Notes: a model not told the origin generated them from the sequence alone. Positions 33,990 to 44,238 are shown, numbered from the stretch's first letter. The stretch is 64,000 nucleotides of DNA from an uncultured Eggerthellaceae bacterium (GCA_944321455.1 CALULI010000009.1:121523-185522), one strand, 5' to 3'. Program-made: numbers and translations.

Positions 33990-36452
33990 ATGGAAAAATC
34001 GTACGTCATTGCTTTTGATACCGCAAACGAAACCGTTGCGCTGGGGCTTGGTCGTCTTGATCGAGCAAGCCAGGCTATCACGTGTGTGGACCATGCTGAA
34101 ATTCCTGCGTTTCGCGCTTCTAATACCAAACTAATTCCGAGCATCGATGATCTGTTGACCCGCAATAAGGTAAGCCATGACCAGATTGCCTGCGTGGTGT
34201 GCGGCAGGGGTCCTGGATCGTTTACGGGCGTGCGCATTTGCTTGGCAACAGCAAAAGGTATGGCACTTGGATTGGGCGTCGCACTTTACGGCGTGTCCAC
34301 GCTTGATGCGCAAGCGTGGGAGTTGTGGTTGCGCGGTGTGCGTGGCACGGTGATGGTGCTTGGTGATGCTATGCGCAAAGAAGTGTATCCGTTGCGCTAT
34401 CGCGTAACAGAAGAAGGTATTGAGCGTCTGGGTAGCGAATCAGTTATTAAAGCGCGTGATGCGGTTGATCTGATTAGTGAAGACGATCTTGTAACGGGGG
34501 ATGCGCTCCTTAAATATGGTGACGAATATGGTGCCAAAGCACCCCTAGCAGACAAGGATGTGTGGCAGCCAACGGGTCGCGGCCTGCTTTTAGCAACACA
34601 GGCCGCCTGGCGTTTGGGACAGATAGATCCTGATGACGTCATCAAAGGCAACCCTTCGGCGCTTCTTCCTATTTATACGCGCTTGTCCGATGCTGAAGAG
34701 CATGAGCGCCAGGCGTTCGCAAAAGAATCGTCTGTATCTGCAGAAGCTGTGCGCAGCGCAGACCATGTGGCCGCTTCGCGACAAGCAGCTCTTTCAGGGC
34801 GCGATTTAGTAACGGGCGTTCAGGGAGAAAAGCCCGAAGCAGATTTACACGATGATCACGGCACAATTCGCTGTGTGCCGCTTGAAGCACGCTGGGTTGA
34901 TGCTGTGGCAGCACTTGAACAGGACCTTATGGGAAGTGATGCCTGGAATGCGGCGCAAATTCTTGACGAATTACCTCGCAGCGATAGAACATGGTGGGCG
35001 GCATACCTTGTTGCCGATGTTGACAACCGCACTATTGATCCAGATCACGACAAACTTGTTGGTTATGCGGGTGGCTGGATTGTTGATGGGCAGCTGCAAA
35101 TTTTAAAAGTGGCAACTGATGCTGCTTATCAGCGTCGCGGCATTGCGCGTACGCTGATTGAACATTTGGCAAATGATGCACGTGATTTGGGTGCTCATGA
35201 AGCCACCTTAGAAGTGCGCCGTTCTAATGCTTCGGCGCAGAAACTCTATGAAACGCTGGGACTGGAGCAGATTGGCATTCGTCCTGGCTACTATTCTGAT
35301 CACGAAGATGCCTGTATCTATACAGGTCCGCTTCCTACCGCTCAGCGTGATGTGGCAGGCATGGATCTTCACATCAACGAAACAACTTCTCAAAACGATG
35401 AAATCCCTACTCTTCAGGGTGGTCTGATTCTTGCTCTGGAGTCTTCCTGTGATGAAACGGCTGCCGCGCTTGTTGATGAGGCGGGAACCATTATTGCTGA
35501 TGTGGTGGCTTCTCAGATTGATTTTCATGCGCGCTTTGGTGGCGTGGTTCCTGAAATTGCAAGCCGCAAACACATTGAAGCTATTGGCGGCGTTGCGCAG
35601 GAATGTCTCTTGCAGGCCGAAGAAAAGCTGCAGCGTCCCGTGCAATTTAAGGACCTCTCAGCGGTGGGCGTTACCTATGCTCCTGGTTTGGTGGGGGCGT
35701 TGGTTGTGGGTCTTGCGTTTGCGAAGGGTCTTGCTTGGAGCATCGAAAAACCGCTGGTGGGGGTCAACCACTTAGAAGGCCATATCTATGCCAACAAGAT
35801 TGCGTGTCCTGATATCACGCCTCCTATGGTTGTGTCGCTCGTGTCAGGTGGACACACCATGCTTGTCCATGTTCGCGATTGGGGAGATTACGAAACACTC
35901 GGATCAACTCTTGATGATGCCGTGGGTGAAGCGTTCGATAAGGTGGCCAAAGCGCTTGGCCTAGGCTATCCAGGTGGGCCTATCATCTCGAAGCTGGCCG
36001 CCGAGGGTAACCCGAAGGCAGTTACGTTTCCCCGTGCATTGCTCCATTCGGGAGATCTTGCCTTTTCTCTGTCGGGCTTAAAGACAGCTGTAACTACCTA
36101 TATCCAAAAAGAAAAGCAGGCGGGACATAGCCTTAACCTGCCCGATATAGCCGCAAGCTTCCAGCAGGCCGTCATTGATGTTCAAGTTGCAAAAGCGCAG
36201 ACCGCACTTGAGCAGACAGGTGCTCGTGAGCTGTGTCTAGGTGGCGGGGTAGCAGCAAATCCTGCACTGCGCGCTGCCTATGAGCAGATGTGCGATAAGC
36301 AGGGTGTGCGCTTAACTATGCCTCCTTTGAGTGCGTGCACCGACAATGCTTCCATGATTGCGTTAGTTGCCTGCGAGCGCTTCAGGCAGGAAAAGTTTAT
36401 GGGTCTTGATGCCGATGTAGCAGCCCATGCTGCTCTTGATGATCCGTACTAG
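33990..36452 (+). CDS. TsaB-RimI-TsaD fusion protein (t6A synthesis plus N-acetyltransferase)
   Basis: This 820-residue protein joins three enzymes that are usually separate. Residues 1 to about 235 are TsaB (FDTANETVALGL, GRGPGSFTGVRI). About 290-455 are a RimI-type GNAT acetyltransferase (acetyl-CoA loop QRRGIAR near 379-385, then ARDLGAHEATLEVRRSN and YETLG), expected to acetylate ribosomal protein S18 or similar N-termini. About 478-812 are TsaD (LALESSCDETAAAL, metal-binding HLEGH near 593-597, SGGHTML, GGVAANPALR). The TsaB-RimI linker (235-290) is variable. Each domain keeps its motifs, so all three look active. TsaE is encoded just upstream; the stop is four bases from the convergent menG stop. 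Confidence 0.95.
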   Translation: MEKSYVIAFDTANETVALGLGRLDRASQAITCVDHAEIPAFRASNTKLIPSIDDLLTRNKVSHDQIACVVCGRGPGSFTGVRICLATAKGMALGLGVALYGVSTLDAQAWELWLRGVRGTVMVLGDAMRKEVYPLRYRVTEEGIERLGSESVIKARDAVDLISEDDLVTGDALLKYGDEYGAKAPLADKDVWQPTGRGLLLATQAAWRLGQIDPDDVIKGNPSALLPIYTRLSDAEEHERQAFAKESSVSAEAVRSADHVAASRQAALSGRDLVTGVQGEKPEADLHDDHGTIRCVPLEARWVDAVAALEQDLMGSDAWNAAQILDELPRSDRTWWAAYLVADVDNRTIDPDHDKLVGYAGGWIVDGQLQILKVATDAAYQRRGIARTLIEHLANDARDLGAHEATLEVRRSNASAQKLYETLGLEQIGIRPGYYSDHEDACIYTGPLPTAQRDVAGMDLHINETTSQNDEIPTLQGGLILALESSCDETAAALVDEAGTIIADVVASQIDFHARFGGVVPEIASRKHIEAIGGVAQECLLQAEEKLQRPVQFKDLSAVGVTYAPGLVGALVVGLAFAKGLAWSIEKPLVGVNHLEGHIYANKIACPDITPPMVVSLVSGGHTMLVHVRDWGDYETLGSTLDDAVGEAFDKVAKALGLGYPGGPIISKLAAEGNPKAVTFPRALLHSGDLAFSLSGLKTAVTTYIQKEKQAGHSLNLPDIAASFQQAVIDVQVAKAQTALEQTGARELCLGGGVAANPALRAAYEQMCDKQGVRLTMPPLSACTDNASMIALVACERFRQEKFMGLDADVAAHAALDDPY

Positions 36453-36456
36453 ATTA

Positions 36457-37224
36457 TTAGTCTTTGTAGGCAATATGTACAGCAGCAACACCAAAGGTGA
36501 CGTTGGTGTATTCAACGCGTGAAAATCCCGCGTTTCTAAGCATCTGAGAAAAGCCCTCTTGGTCAGGGAAGGCGTTAATGGATTTCGCCAGATAGACAAA
36601 CCCCGATGCATCGCCCGTGCAAATTTTACCCCAGGCAGGAATTCCCCAGCGCAAATAGATGCGATATCCCAAGCGCATCAAGGGGTTAGGCGGAGTAGAA
36701 AATTCCAAGATACACAAAGCACCGCCTTTTTTAAGGACGCGATACATTTCCGAGAGTGCCTTTTCACGCTCAGGCATATTACGAATGCCGTAAGACATGG
36801 TCACAATGTCAAAGGATTCGTCTTCGTAAGGAATGTCTTGGCCATCTACAACCGCAAGTTCAACAGCAACCCCGCGCGCTTCGCCTGCATCAAGGCGTGC
36901 TTGCGCAACTTCAAGCATGGCAGGGGTGTAGTCGCTCAAAATGATGGAGGCAGGTTGCTTGCGCTCACATGCGGTAAAAGTCACATCACCAGTGCCACCT
37001 GCAATGTCAAGCATAAGTGAATCGGATGTGATAGGTGATTTATCAATCAAGGTACGCAGCCAACTGCGATATTGGCCAAAGCTGGAGTACTTGTTGAACT
37101 TTTCGTAGTTCCAGGCAATATCAGTAAAGATTTTTTTGACACGCTCCGATGAAACGGATGCAGGAGCTTCCTGTCCGGTTGCGGTATCAATTGAGTGCTC
37201 AAGATTGGTGTGCGGTTCGCTCAT
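36457..37224 (-). CDS. menG: Demethylmenaquinone methyltransferase (UbiE/MenG)
   Basis: This SAM-dependent methyltransferase carries out the last step of menaquinone synthesis. Motif I is DIAGGTGDVTF, then YTPAMLEVA, VDGQDIPYEDESFDIVTMSYGIRNMPE (only its core DIVTMSYGIRN is diagnostic), and LKKGGALCILEFSTP. About 255 residues. The start is uncertain: ATG 37224 has GGAG very close, ATG 37236 and TTG 37254 lie upstream in frame. It implies a menaquinone-based anaerobic electron transport chain. It is convergent with the t6A fusion gene and divergent from the amidohydrolase homologue. Confidence 0.9.
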   Translation of the reverse strand: MSEPHTNLEHSIDTATGQEAPASVSSERVKKIFTDIAWNYEKFNKYSSFGQYRSWLRTLIDKSPITSDSLMLDIAGGTGDVTFTACERKQPASIILSDYTPAMLEVAQARLDAGEARGVAVELAVVDGQDIPYEDESFDIVTMSYGIRNMPEREKALSEMYRVLKKGGALCILEFSTPPNPLMRLGYRIYLRWGIPAWGKICTGDASGFVYLAKSINAFPDQEGFSQMLRNAGFSRVEYTNVTFGVAAVHIAYKD

Positions 37225-37378
37225 AACTCCATACATCTTTCTGATACATGACAATAATTTGAATACTTTGTGCAGCTAACCAGTATAGGCTATCTCTTAC
37301 CCTGTAAGAGTAATCGAATTCCTCGTTGGTGTGCTCATCAATGGTATTATGGCTACACATGATTTGCAGGAGGATGCC

Positions 37379-38731
37379 ATGTTATTGTGCGCACAATATG
37401 TTGTTCCCGTTTCTTCGGAGCCCATTGAAAATGGTGCCGTTTTAGTACGCGGTAAAACCATTATTGATGTAGGCTCTGCCGATATGATGAAGCTTCGCTA
37501 CCCCGAAGAAGAGGTACGCGATTTTGGTATGGCTGCCATTATTCCTGGTTTGATTGACTTGTATTCTCGTATTGAAGATGCGGTCTTCCGTGGGCTGCTT
37601 CATGACAATCCTTACGCTGCGTGGATGAAGGAAATGTCAGAATTGCGTAGCAAGATTGAGCCGCAAGAGGCGTTTGATTCAGCCTTTTTGGGCGGTCTTG
37701 AGTCTCTGTCTGCAGGCATTACGACGGTTTGTGATATTACCTCAACGGGTGCTAGTGTGGCAGCCTTGCAAAAGATTGGTCTGCGCGGTGTGGTGTATCA
37801 CGAAGCTGCAGCTATTGATAAGCGCTTGGTTAACTACGCTATCAAAAAGGTGGATTCAGACTTGGAGAAGTGGTCGCAATCACTTGATACTGAACGTATT
37901 ACGCTAGGTATTGCCCCTGCTGCTGTTTTCCAGTGTCATCCACAGCTTTATCGCCAGACTACTGACTATGCCAACAAGAATAATATCCCCGTTGCAATGG
38001 AGCTTGCGGGTAGTCGCGAAGAGCATCGCTTTGTGAAATATGGCACCGTGGTTAATTCAGGTGATCGTTATAACCCTCACGGCTTTATGGAGGTCCCACC
38101 TTGGTTGCCCACGCAGGTTTCTCCTGTGAACTACGTGCTTAATTGGGGTGCGTTTGAGGCTGATAACGTGATGGCCATCCATTGCGTTCGCACGACCGAA
38201 GAAGATCTTGCCAAGCTGCGCGATTACGACATTGCAGTTGCTATTGCACCAAGCATGGAAGCTCAGTTGGGCATGGGCGTTGCTCCTGTTATTGATTATT
38301 TGCGCTCGGGCATGCGTGTTGGCTTGGCTACGGGTGCTCCTGGTTCAATTGACTTTGGGGATCTGTTTACCGAAATGCGTGTGGCGCTTATGGTGCAGCG
38401 TGCTCAGTCGACGGGTAACTTTATCAGTGCGCAGACGCTGCTCGAAATGGCTACCTTGCGAGCTGCTCAGGTTTTGCATCAAGATGACAAGATTGGTTCG
38501 CTTGAGGTGGGCAAGTACGCTGACATTACGGTGGTTGATTTGTCAGGTTCACATCAGACGCCAACCAGCGATCCTGCTTCGGCAATCTTGAGTTCTGCAG
38601 GCAATAGTGATGTTGTCTTTACGATGGTTGCGGGCAACGTGCTATACGAAAAAGGCAAGTGGCACGTTAACGGTGAAGTTGCGAAAAATATCGCCCACGT
38701 TATTGAAATTCGCGGACGCCTTCGTTCGTAA
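37379..38731 (+). CDS. Amidohydrolase-family homologue lacking most metal ligands
   Basis: This 450-residue protein has the SsnA/chlorohydrolase layout: a beta-sandwich start (LLCAQYVVPVSSEPIENGAVLV), a TIM barrel, and a closing GSLEVGKYADITVVDL. In active members the PGLIDxHxH motif, a barrel histidine and a late aspartate hold zinc or iron. Here the HxH position is Y62-S63-R64 (GLIDLYSR), the second histidine site reads AMELAG, and the D-site reads GLATGAPGS. Only H268 (AIHC) is kept. It is therefore likely non-catalytic or has a different mechanism. ATG 37379 follows a perfect AGGAGG; an upstream ATG at 37331 is rejected. A strong terminator follows. Confidence 0.8.
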   Translation: MLLCAQYVVPVSSEPIENGAVLVRGKTIIDVGSADMMKLRYPEEEVRDFGMAAIIPGLIDLYSRIEDAVFRGLLHDNPYAAWMKEMSELRSKIEPQEAFDSAFLGGLESLSAGITTVCDITSTGASVAALQKIGLRGVVYHEAAAIDKRLVNYAIKKVDSDLEKWSQSLDTERITLGIAPAAVFQCHPQLYRQTTDYANKNNIPVAMELAGSREEHRFVKYGTVVNSGDRYNPHGFMEVPPWLPTQVSPVNYVLNWGAFEADNVMAIHCVRTTEEDLAKLRDYDIAVAIAPSMEAQLGMGVAPVIDYLRSGMRVGLATGAPGSIDFGDLFTEMRVALMVQRAQSTGNFISAQTLLEMATLRAAQVLHQDDKIGSLEVGKYADITVVDLSGSHQTPTSDPASAILSSAGNSDVVFTMVAGNVLYEKGKWHVNGEVAKNIAHVIEIRGRLRS

Positions 38732-38748
38732 GAAAAATAGATGATATG

Positions 38749-38791
38749 ACCGCGTTTGCAAAGGTGAAAGAGTGTGCAAACGCGGTTTTTT
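38749..38791 (+). terminator. Intrinsic terminator after the amidohydrolase homologue
   Basis: A perfect 12-bp stem, ACCGCGTTTGCA (38749-38760) with TGCAAACGCGGT (38775-38786), is followed by a T-run. Confidence 0.92.
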
Positions 38792-38930
38792 GTCTTATGA
38801 GGTAAACACTGTGTAGACAATGATGGATAATTGCCACCTTTCAAGTACTGGTAGTGTTACTTATCGAAAAGAACAGCACACTCAGCTTGAGGTGTATTAA
38901 GGTTGGTAAACGGCAGGAGGAATGGTCAGC

Positions 38931-39143
38931 ATGGCCAAGAAAACTACCAAGAATCAAAAGATGACTGCTAAGCAGCGGCAAGAACGCGAAGAGCGTGCTC
39001 TTCGTCGCAAGCAGGAGCAGGAGGCTAAACAGGCAAAAAGCAACTTGCTCAAGCGCATCTTTATTTTCGTGGTTTGTGCAATCCTGGTTATTGCGTTGTC
39101 GCTGCCTACCATGGGCCTTATGGTGCTCGGTGGCGCTTCGTAG
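38931..39143 (+). CDS. Small basic single-pass membrane protein
   Basis: This 70-residue protein has a strongly charged N-terminal half (residues 1-40, Lys/Arg/Gln/Glu rich, MTAKQRQEREERALRRKQEQ) and one C-terminal transmembrane helix (IFIFVVCAILVIALSLP). No family is recognised; it is not SecE by motif. ATG 38931 has CAGGAGG ten bases upstream, while ATG 38922 is only one base from it. It lies 63 bases before tatA and may belong to that transcription unit. Confidence 0.65.
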   Translation: MAKKTTKNQKMTAKQRQEREERALRRKQEQEAKQAKSNLLKRIFIFVVCAILVIALSLPTMGLMVLGGAS

Positions 39144-39206
39144 CAATCTTGCGAGATGTAGTTAACGCCTCAAGAGGCGTTTTCAATAGAACTGTGAGGT
39201 TAAGCG

Positions 39207-39770
39207 TTGTTTGGCATTGGCGGGTTTGAGCTTTTTATTATTTTGCTCTTTGGCTTTCTGGTGTTTGGGCCAGACAAGCTGCCTGATATTGCGCGCACGA
39301 TTGGTGCGGCTATAGGTAAATTCCGCAAAGCACAAGAAGAAATGAATGCGGTAATCAAAAACGAAGTGCTTGATCCTGATGCTGGTCGTGCTTCTGGTGA
39401 CGCACGACCAGCGCGTCCTGGGCGTTCGTCTTCGCCTTCTCAACCTCAGGAAACCTTCGCTCAGCGCAAAGCGCGCTACGATCGTGAACGAGCAGAACGC
39501 GAACAGCGCGAACAAATTCAAGCTAATCGTGAGCAGATGAAGCGCGATGCTGCAAAGGCTCGCGATGAGCGTCTTGCAAAGGCAAAAGCACAAGAAGAAC
39601 AGCAGGCCGCATCTGAACAGGCCGCTTCACGCGAATCATCTCAACAGAGAGAACCATCAGCTTCAGCACGGCAGGTGCTTAGTGCTGATGAGTTGTTTGG
39701 CAACAAGCCTCTTGCAACGCATGTACAGAACACTTCTCAGCCAACCACGGAAGAAAAAGGAGGCGCATAA
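39207..39770 (+). CDS. tatA: TatA/TatB-family twin-arginine translocase subunit
   Basis: Membrane-inserted pore or receptor subunit of the Tat export system. Residues 1-26 (MFGIGGFELFIILLFGFLVF) form the short membrane helix, followed by the FGPDKLPDIARTIG hinge and amphipathic helix. The remaining 125 residues are a long charged Arg/Glu/Gln/Ala tail with coiled-coil character, longer than in most TatA proteins and more like TatB. The start is TTG 39207 after GTGAGG. It is followed three bases later by tatC. With only one A/B subunit visible here, it may serve both roles. Confidence 0.9.
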   Translation: MFGIGGFELFIILLFGFLVFGPDKLPDIARTIGAAIGKFRKAQEEMNAVIKNEVLDPDAGRASGDARPARPGRSSSPSQPQETFAQRKARYDRERAEREQREQIQANREQMKRDAAKARDERLAKAKAQEEQQAASEQAASRESSQQREPSASARQVLSADELFGNKPLATHVQNTSQPTTEEKGGA

Positions 39771-39773
39771 GAT

Positions 39774-40619
39774 ATGCCTATCGGACCAGCGCGCATGTCA
39801 CTGATGGACCATCTTGGTGAGTTGCGTATGCGCCTTGTGCGTATTGTGGTGTGCCTGCTTATTTCTGCATGTGTGTTTTATTTAGCAACACCAACCATTA
39901 CGCAATTTTTGTTGATGCCCGTGGCAGATTACATGCCGCACACGGAAACAGGTGCGGTTGATTTGAACTTCTTTGGCGCTTTCGATGCGTTTTCCGTCCG
40001 TTTGATGGTCGCATTGTGGACGGGCGGCGTTGCGTGTGCCCCCATTATTCTGTGGCAGATTTTGGCTTTCTTTTTGCCTGCGTTAAAGCCACGTGAGCGT
40101 AAGTGGTTTATTCCTACCTTTATTGCGGCGGTTTGTCTGTTTATTTTTGGCACCGCATTTTGTTATTTGATTATCCTAAGCCCTGCGTTTGAATGGTTGA
40201 CTGACCAGGCAAGCGGATTTGGCACCATTTTGCCCGAAGCCGGTCGTTGGATTGACATTATTATCAAGTTTGAACTTGGTTTTGGTTTTGCCTTTGAGCT
40301 GCCTCTTGTCGTGTTCTACCTGGTGTTATTTGATATTGTTCCGTATTCAAAACTGCGTGCAAGCTGGCGTGTGGTCTATGTTGCCCTGTTGGTCTTTTCC
40401 GCAATGGTAACGCCCGATGCTTCTCCGATAACCATGGGTCTTATGTTTGCCGCCATGATCTTCATGTATGAACTAAGCTTGTTGGTGGCGCGTGTTGCTC
40501 TTAAAAAGCGTATAGCTAAGCAAAAGCGTCAGCTTGAATTAGAAGAGCGTGAAAAACAAGAGGCCAAAGAAGAATTTGAGAATCTTAAAAAGGCAACGCA
40601 AAAGCATTTTTGGGGTTAA
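39774..40619 (+). CDS. tatC: Twin-arginine translocase subunit TatC
   Basis: Six-helix membrane core of the Tat system that recognises twin-arginine signal peptides. N-terminal MSLMDHLGELRMRL, the conserved FFLPALKPRERK loop, and a glutamate in the third segment (FELGFGFAFELPLVVFYL) match the family. The C-terminus (about 240-281) is a charged Lys/Glu helix. ATG 39774 follows AAGGAGG at the end of tatA. It indicates export of folded, cofactor-bearing redox proteins, in keeping with anaerobic respiration. Confidence 0.95.
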   Translation: MPIGPARMSLMDHLGELRMRLVRIVVCLLISACVFYLATPTITQFLLMPVADYMPHTETGAVDLNFFGAFDAFSVRLMVALWTGGVACAPIILWQILAFFLPALKPRERKWFIPTFIAAVCLFIFGTAFCYLIILSPAFEWLTDQASGFGTILPEAGRWIDIIIKFELGFGFAFELPLVVFYLVLFDIVPYSKLRASWRVVYVALLVFSAMVTPDASPITMGLMFAAMIFMYELSLLVARVALKKRIAKQKRQLELEEREKQEAKEEFENLKKATQKHFWG

Positions 40620-40637
40620 GAAGAAAGCGGTTGTGCT

Positions 40638-41018
40638 ATGCATGAACTTGGCATTATGACAGGCGTTATGGATGCTGTCGAAAAATCAGCACGAGATGCT
40701 GGCGCAGATCGTGTTTTAAAAATAAGCCTTTCTGTTGGCGTGATGACAGAAGCCATTGAAGATTCACTGCGCTTTGCGTTTGAGGCCCTTTCTGAATCCG
40801 AATACACTATGTGCAAAGGTGCCGAACTTGACATTACGATGGTCACACCGCGCAGTATTTGCAGTGAATGTGGACACGAATATGCACACGATCGCTATCA
40901 CGTTGCCTGTCCACAGTGCGGCAGCGGGTTGACCCATATTATTGCTGGCAAAGAACTTCAGATAGATTCAATTGAAGTTAATATCCCTGATGAAGATGAT
41001 GAACCAGAGAATGCCTGA
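40638..41018 (+). CDS. hypA: Hydrogenase/urease nickel chaperone HypA
   Basis: This small nickel metallochaperone has 126 residues. The N-terminal MHEL motif (M1, H2, E3) binds nickel, and cysteines C75, C78, C91 and C94 form the structural zinc site (CSECGH and CPQCGS). The acidic C-terminus is DEDDEPENA. It lies 18 bases after tatC and upstream of hypB, with a possible small ORF overlapping its end. No hydrogenase structural genes are in the window. Confidence 0.93.
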   Translation: MHELGIMTGVMDAVEKSARDAGADRVLKISLSVGVMTEAIEDSLRFAFEALSESEYTMCKGAELDITMVTPRSICSECGHEYAHDRYHVACPQCGSGLTHIIAGKELQIDSIEVNIPDEDDEPENA

Positions 41019-41112
41019 AGTGTGTGAGTACTTGAAGTGCAGAGCGCTTGAAGTACTGAGAGGGCTTGAGGCACAGAAGATGATTGAGATGCAGCGAATG
41101 TTTAAGGCATAA
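41011..41112 (+). CDS. Possible 33-residue small protein between hypA and hypB
   Basis: An ATG at 41011, eight bases before the hypA stop and out of frame with it, opens an ORF that fills almost the whole hypA-hypB gap. The peptide (MPEVCEYLKCRA, then LEVLRG, LEAQKM, IEMQRM, FKA) repeats a hexad-like pattern and could form an amphipathic helix. The DNA shows the same roughly 18-base periodicity (CTTGAAG-type units at 41031, 41047 and 41065). There is only a weak AGAG ribosome site, but overlap with hypA could give coupled translation. It may be a small protein, or simply a degenerate tandem repeat with a fortuitous ORF. Confidence 0.3.
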   Translation: MPEVCEYLKCRALEVLRGLEAQKMIEMQRMFKA

Positions 41113-41132
41113 CAAGAGAGAAGGAGTAATCC

Positions 41133-41783
41133 ATGCAGATAGATATGAAACAGCCAATTCTTGACAAGAACGATCGTCTTGCACAAAGCAATCGCGAACT
41201 GTTTGCTGAAAAGAAGGTGTTTGTGCTTGATCTGCTGGCTTCTCCTGGTTCAGGTAAGACATCCACTATTTTGGCAACCATCGAAGCACTGCGCGATGAC
41301 TTCAATATTGCTGTTATCGAAGGCGATATTGCTTCTTCGGTGGATTCTGAAAAAATCTCTGCTCAAGGCATTCCTGCGGTGCAAATTAACACGGGTGGTG
41401 CCTGCCATCTTGAAAGCGATATGATTCGTCGTGCGGTCGAACCTCTTGATCTGGACAATCTTGATCTGATCATTGTTGAAAATGTTGGTAATTTGGTATG
41501 CCCGACTGACTTCGATTTGGGCGAAAACATGAAGGCTATGATTTTGAGTGTTCCCGAAGGTGATGATAAGCCGTTGAAGTATCCAGGGGTATTTCAGGCA
41601 GCGCGCGCTATTGTATTAAACAAGATTGATACGATGTCTGTTTTCAATTTTGACAAAGAGCTGTTTAGGGACCACATCAAAAACCTCAATCCCACTGCGC
41701 CTGTTTTTCCTATTTCAGCCACCAACGGTGATGGGGTAGATATCTGGGCACAGTGGCTTGCTGAACAAATCCGTGCACTGTAA
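41133..41783 (+). CDS. hypB: Nickel-inserting GTPase HypB
   Basis: This SIMIBI-class GTPase drives nickel delivery to [NiFe] hydrogenase (or urease). It has 216 residues. The P-loop SPGSGKT is near residues 37-43, the metal-responsive ACHLESDM site is present, VENVGNLVCP follows, and NKID gives guanine specificity. It lacks the N-terminal CxxCGC motif and His-rich stretch seen in some HypB proteins, so it would not store nickel. AAGGAG precedes ATG 41133. The only other nickel-related genes in view are hypA and the lar cluster. Confidence 0.95.
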   Translation: MQIDMKQPILDKNDRLAQSNRELFAEKKVFVLDLLASPGSGKTSTILATIEALRDDFNIAVIEGDIASSVDSEKISAQGIPAVQINTGGACHLESDMIRRAVEPLDLDNLDLIIVENVGNLVCPTDFDLGENMKAMILSVPEGDDKPLKYPGVFQAARAIVLNKIDTMSVFNFDKELFRDHIKNLNPTAPVFPISATNGDGVDIWAQWLAEQIRAL

Positions 41784-42057
41784 AAAACACTGCGAAATAA
41801 GGTAAGTACATAAAGCACAACACGGTATGGTTGTGAGCGCTCTGCTCGGGTGCTTATTGCGCGTTGCGCTACGGCTGAAAAGTAACAATTTATAAAACTT
41901 ATCGTTTCTTTTTCGAAAAAAAAGTATGCCCTCGAGGGCTCAACGCTTCCCATCAAATCTAAAACCCCAGATCAATCAGGGGTCTCTCTATGACAGGTAA
42001 TACCAATGTCTTTTTATAAATCTAAGTGTTACACACTCATATTTTCTTCATGGTGGG
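41784..42057. other. Gene-poor stretch before groES
   Basis: The 393 bases between hypB and groES hold no convincing gene. The first 270 are A/T-rich with short repeats: CCTCGAGG near 41930 and an ACCCC/GGGGT stem (41964-41968 with 41979-41983) that could be a weak hairpin. No T-run terminator for hypB is clear. The groE promoter and CIRCE occupy the rest. Confidence 0.5.
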
Positions 42058-42085
42058 TTGCATTCGTCGTTTAAGTTGCTAATAT
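42058..42085 (+). promoter_or_regulatory. groESL promoter
   Basis: TTGCAT (42058-42063), a 16-base spacer and TAATAT (42080-42085), ending ten bases before the CIRCE element. HrcA bound there would overlap the start of transcription. Confidence 0.6.
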
Positions 42086-42094
42086 GTATAGGCG

Positions 42095-42121
42095 TTAGCA
42101 CTCATGAGGTTTGAGTGCTAA
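42095..42121. promoter_or_regulatory. CIRCE element (HrcA operator)
   Basis: A perfect match to the CIRCE consensus: TTAGCACTC (42095-42103), nine bases, GAGTGCTAA (42113-42121). Known to bind the heat-shock repressor HrcA, whose folding depends on GroEL, giving feedback control. The groES start is 56 bases downstream. Confidence 0.97.
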
Positions 42122-42176
42122 ACATCTTTGGTAATAACGGATGCAGGTAATGCAGACGAATGAAAGGAAGTACGTT

Positions 42177-42467
42177 ATGAATCTCAGGCCAGTTGGTGAT
42201 CGTATCGTCGTCAAGCAGGATGAGGCACAGGAAACCACGGCAGGCGGACTCTATATCGCTGCTGATTCCAAAGAAAAGCCTCAAACGGGCGTTGTTTTGG
42301 CAGTTGGCGAAGGCAAGGTAAACAACGATGGCAATCATCTGCCTATGCCTGTAAAGGAAGGCGACCGTGTACTCTACGGTAAGTACGGCGGAACCGAAGT
42401 AGACGTTGACGGCGAAAAGGTAATGATTCTTCGCGCTGACGATATCTATGCTGTATTCACTGACTAA
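42177..42467 (+). CDS. groES: Co-chaperonin GroES
   Basis: This ten-kilodalton lid of the GroEL chamber has 96 residues and starts MNLRPVGDRIVVKQ. The mobile loop AQETTAGGLYIAADSKEKPQ (core ETTAGGLYI) contacts GroEL, and the ADDIYAVF end is typical. ATG 42177 was chosen by homology and by GAAAGGAAG upstream; an in-frame ATG at 42141 is too early. It is cotranscribed with groEL under CIRCE control. Confidence 0.97.
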   Translation: MNLRPVGDRIVVKQDEAQETTAGGLYIAADSKEKPQTGVVLAVGEGKVNNDGNHLPMPVKEGDRVLYGKYGGTEVDVDGEKVMILRADDIYAVFTD

Positions 42468-42496
42468 GGCAGCTTACTTTAGTAACACTTCTTTGA

Positions 42497-44143
<1,647 letters not shown>

Positions 44144-44203
44144 GGCAAGGCACCTCAAGGCTTGCCATTGCGCTTGTTGCATCCAGCAAGCATCACAATA
44201 ATA

Positions 44204-44238
44204 AAAGGGCTTGTCGCACCTGGCGGCAAGCCCTTTTT
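44204..44238 (+). terminator. Terminator of the groESL operon
   Basis: AAAGGGCTTG (44204-44213) pairs with CAAGCCCTTT (44227-44236) across a 13-base loop with a T-run; the A-run on the other side may let it also serve the convergent crotonase gene. Confidence 0.92.
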
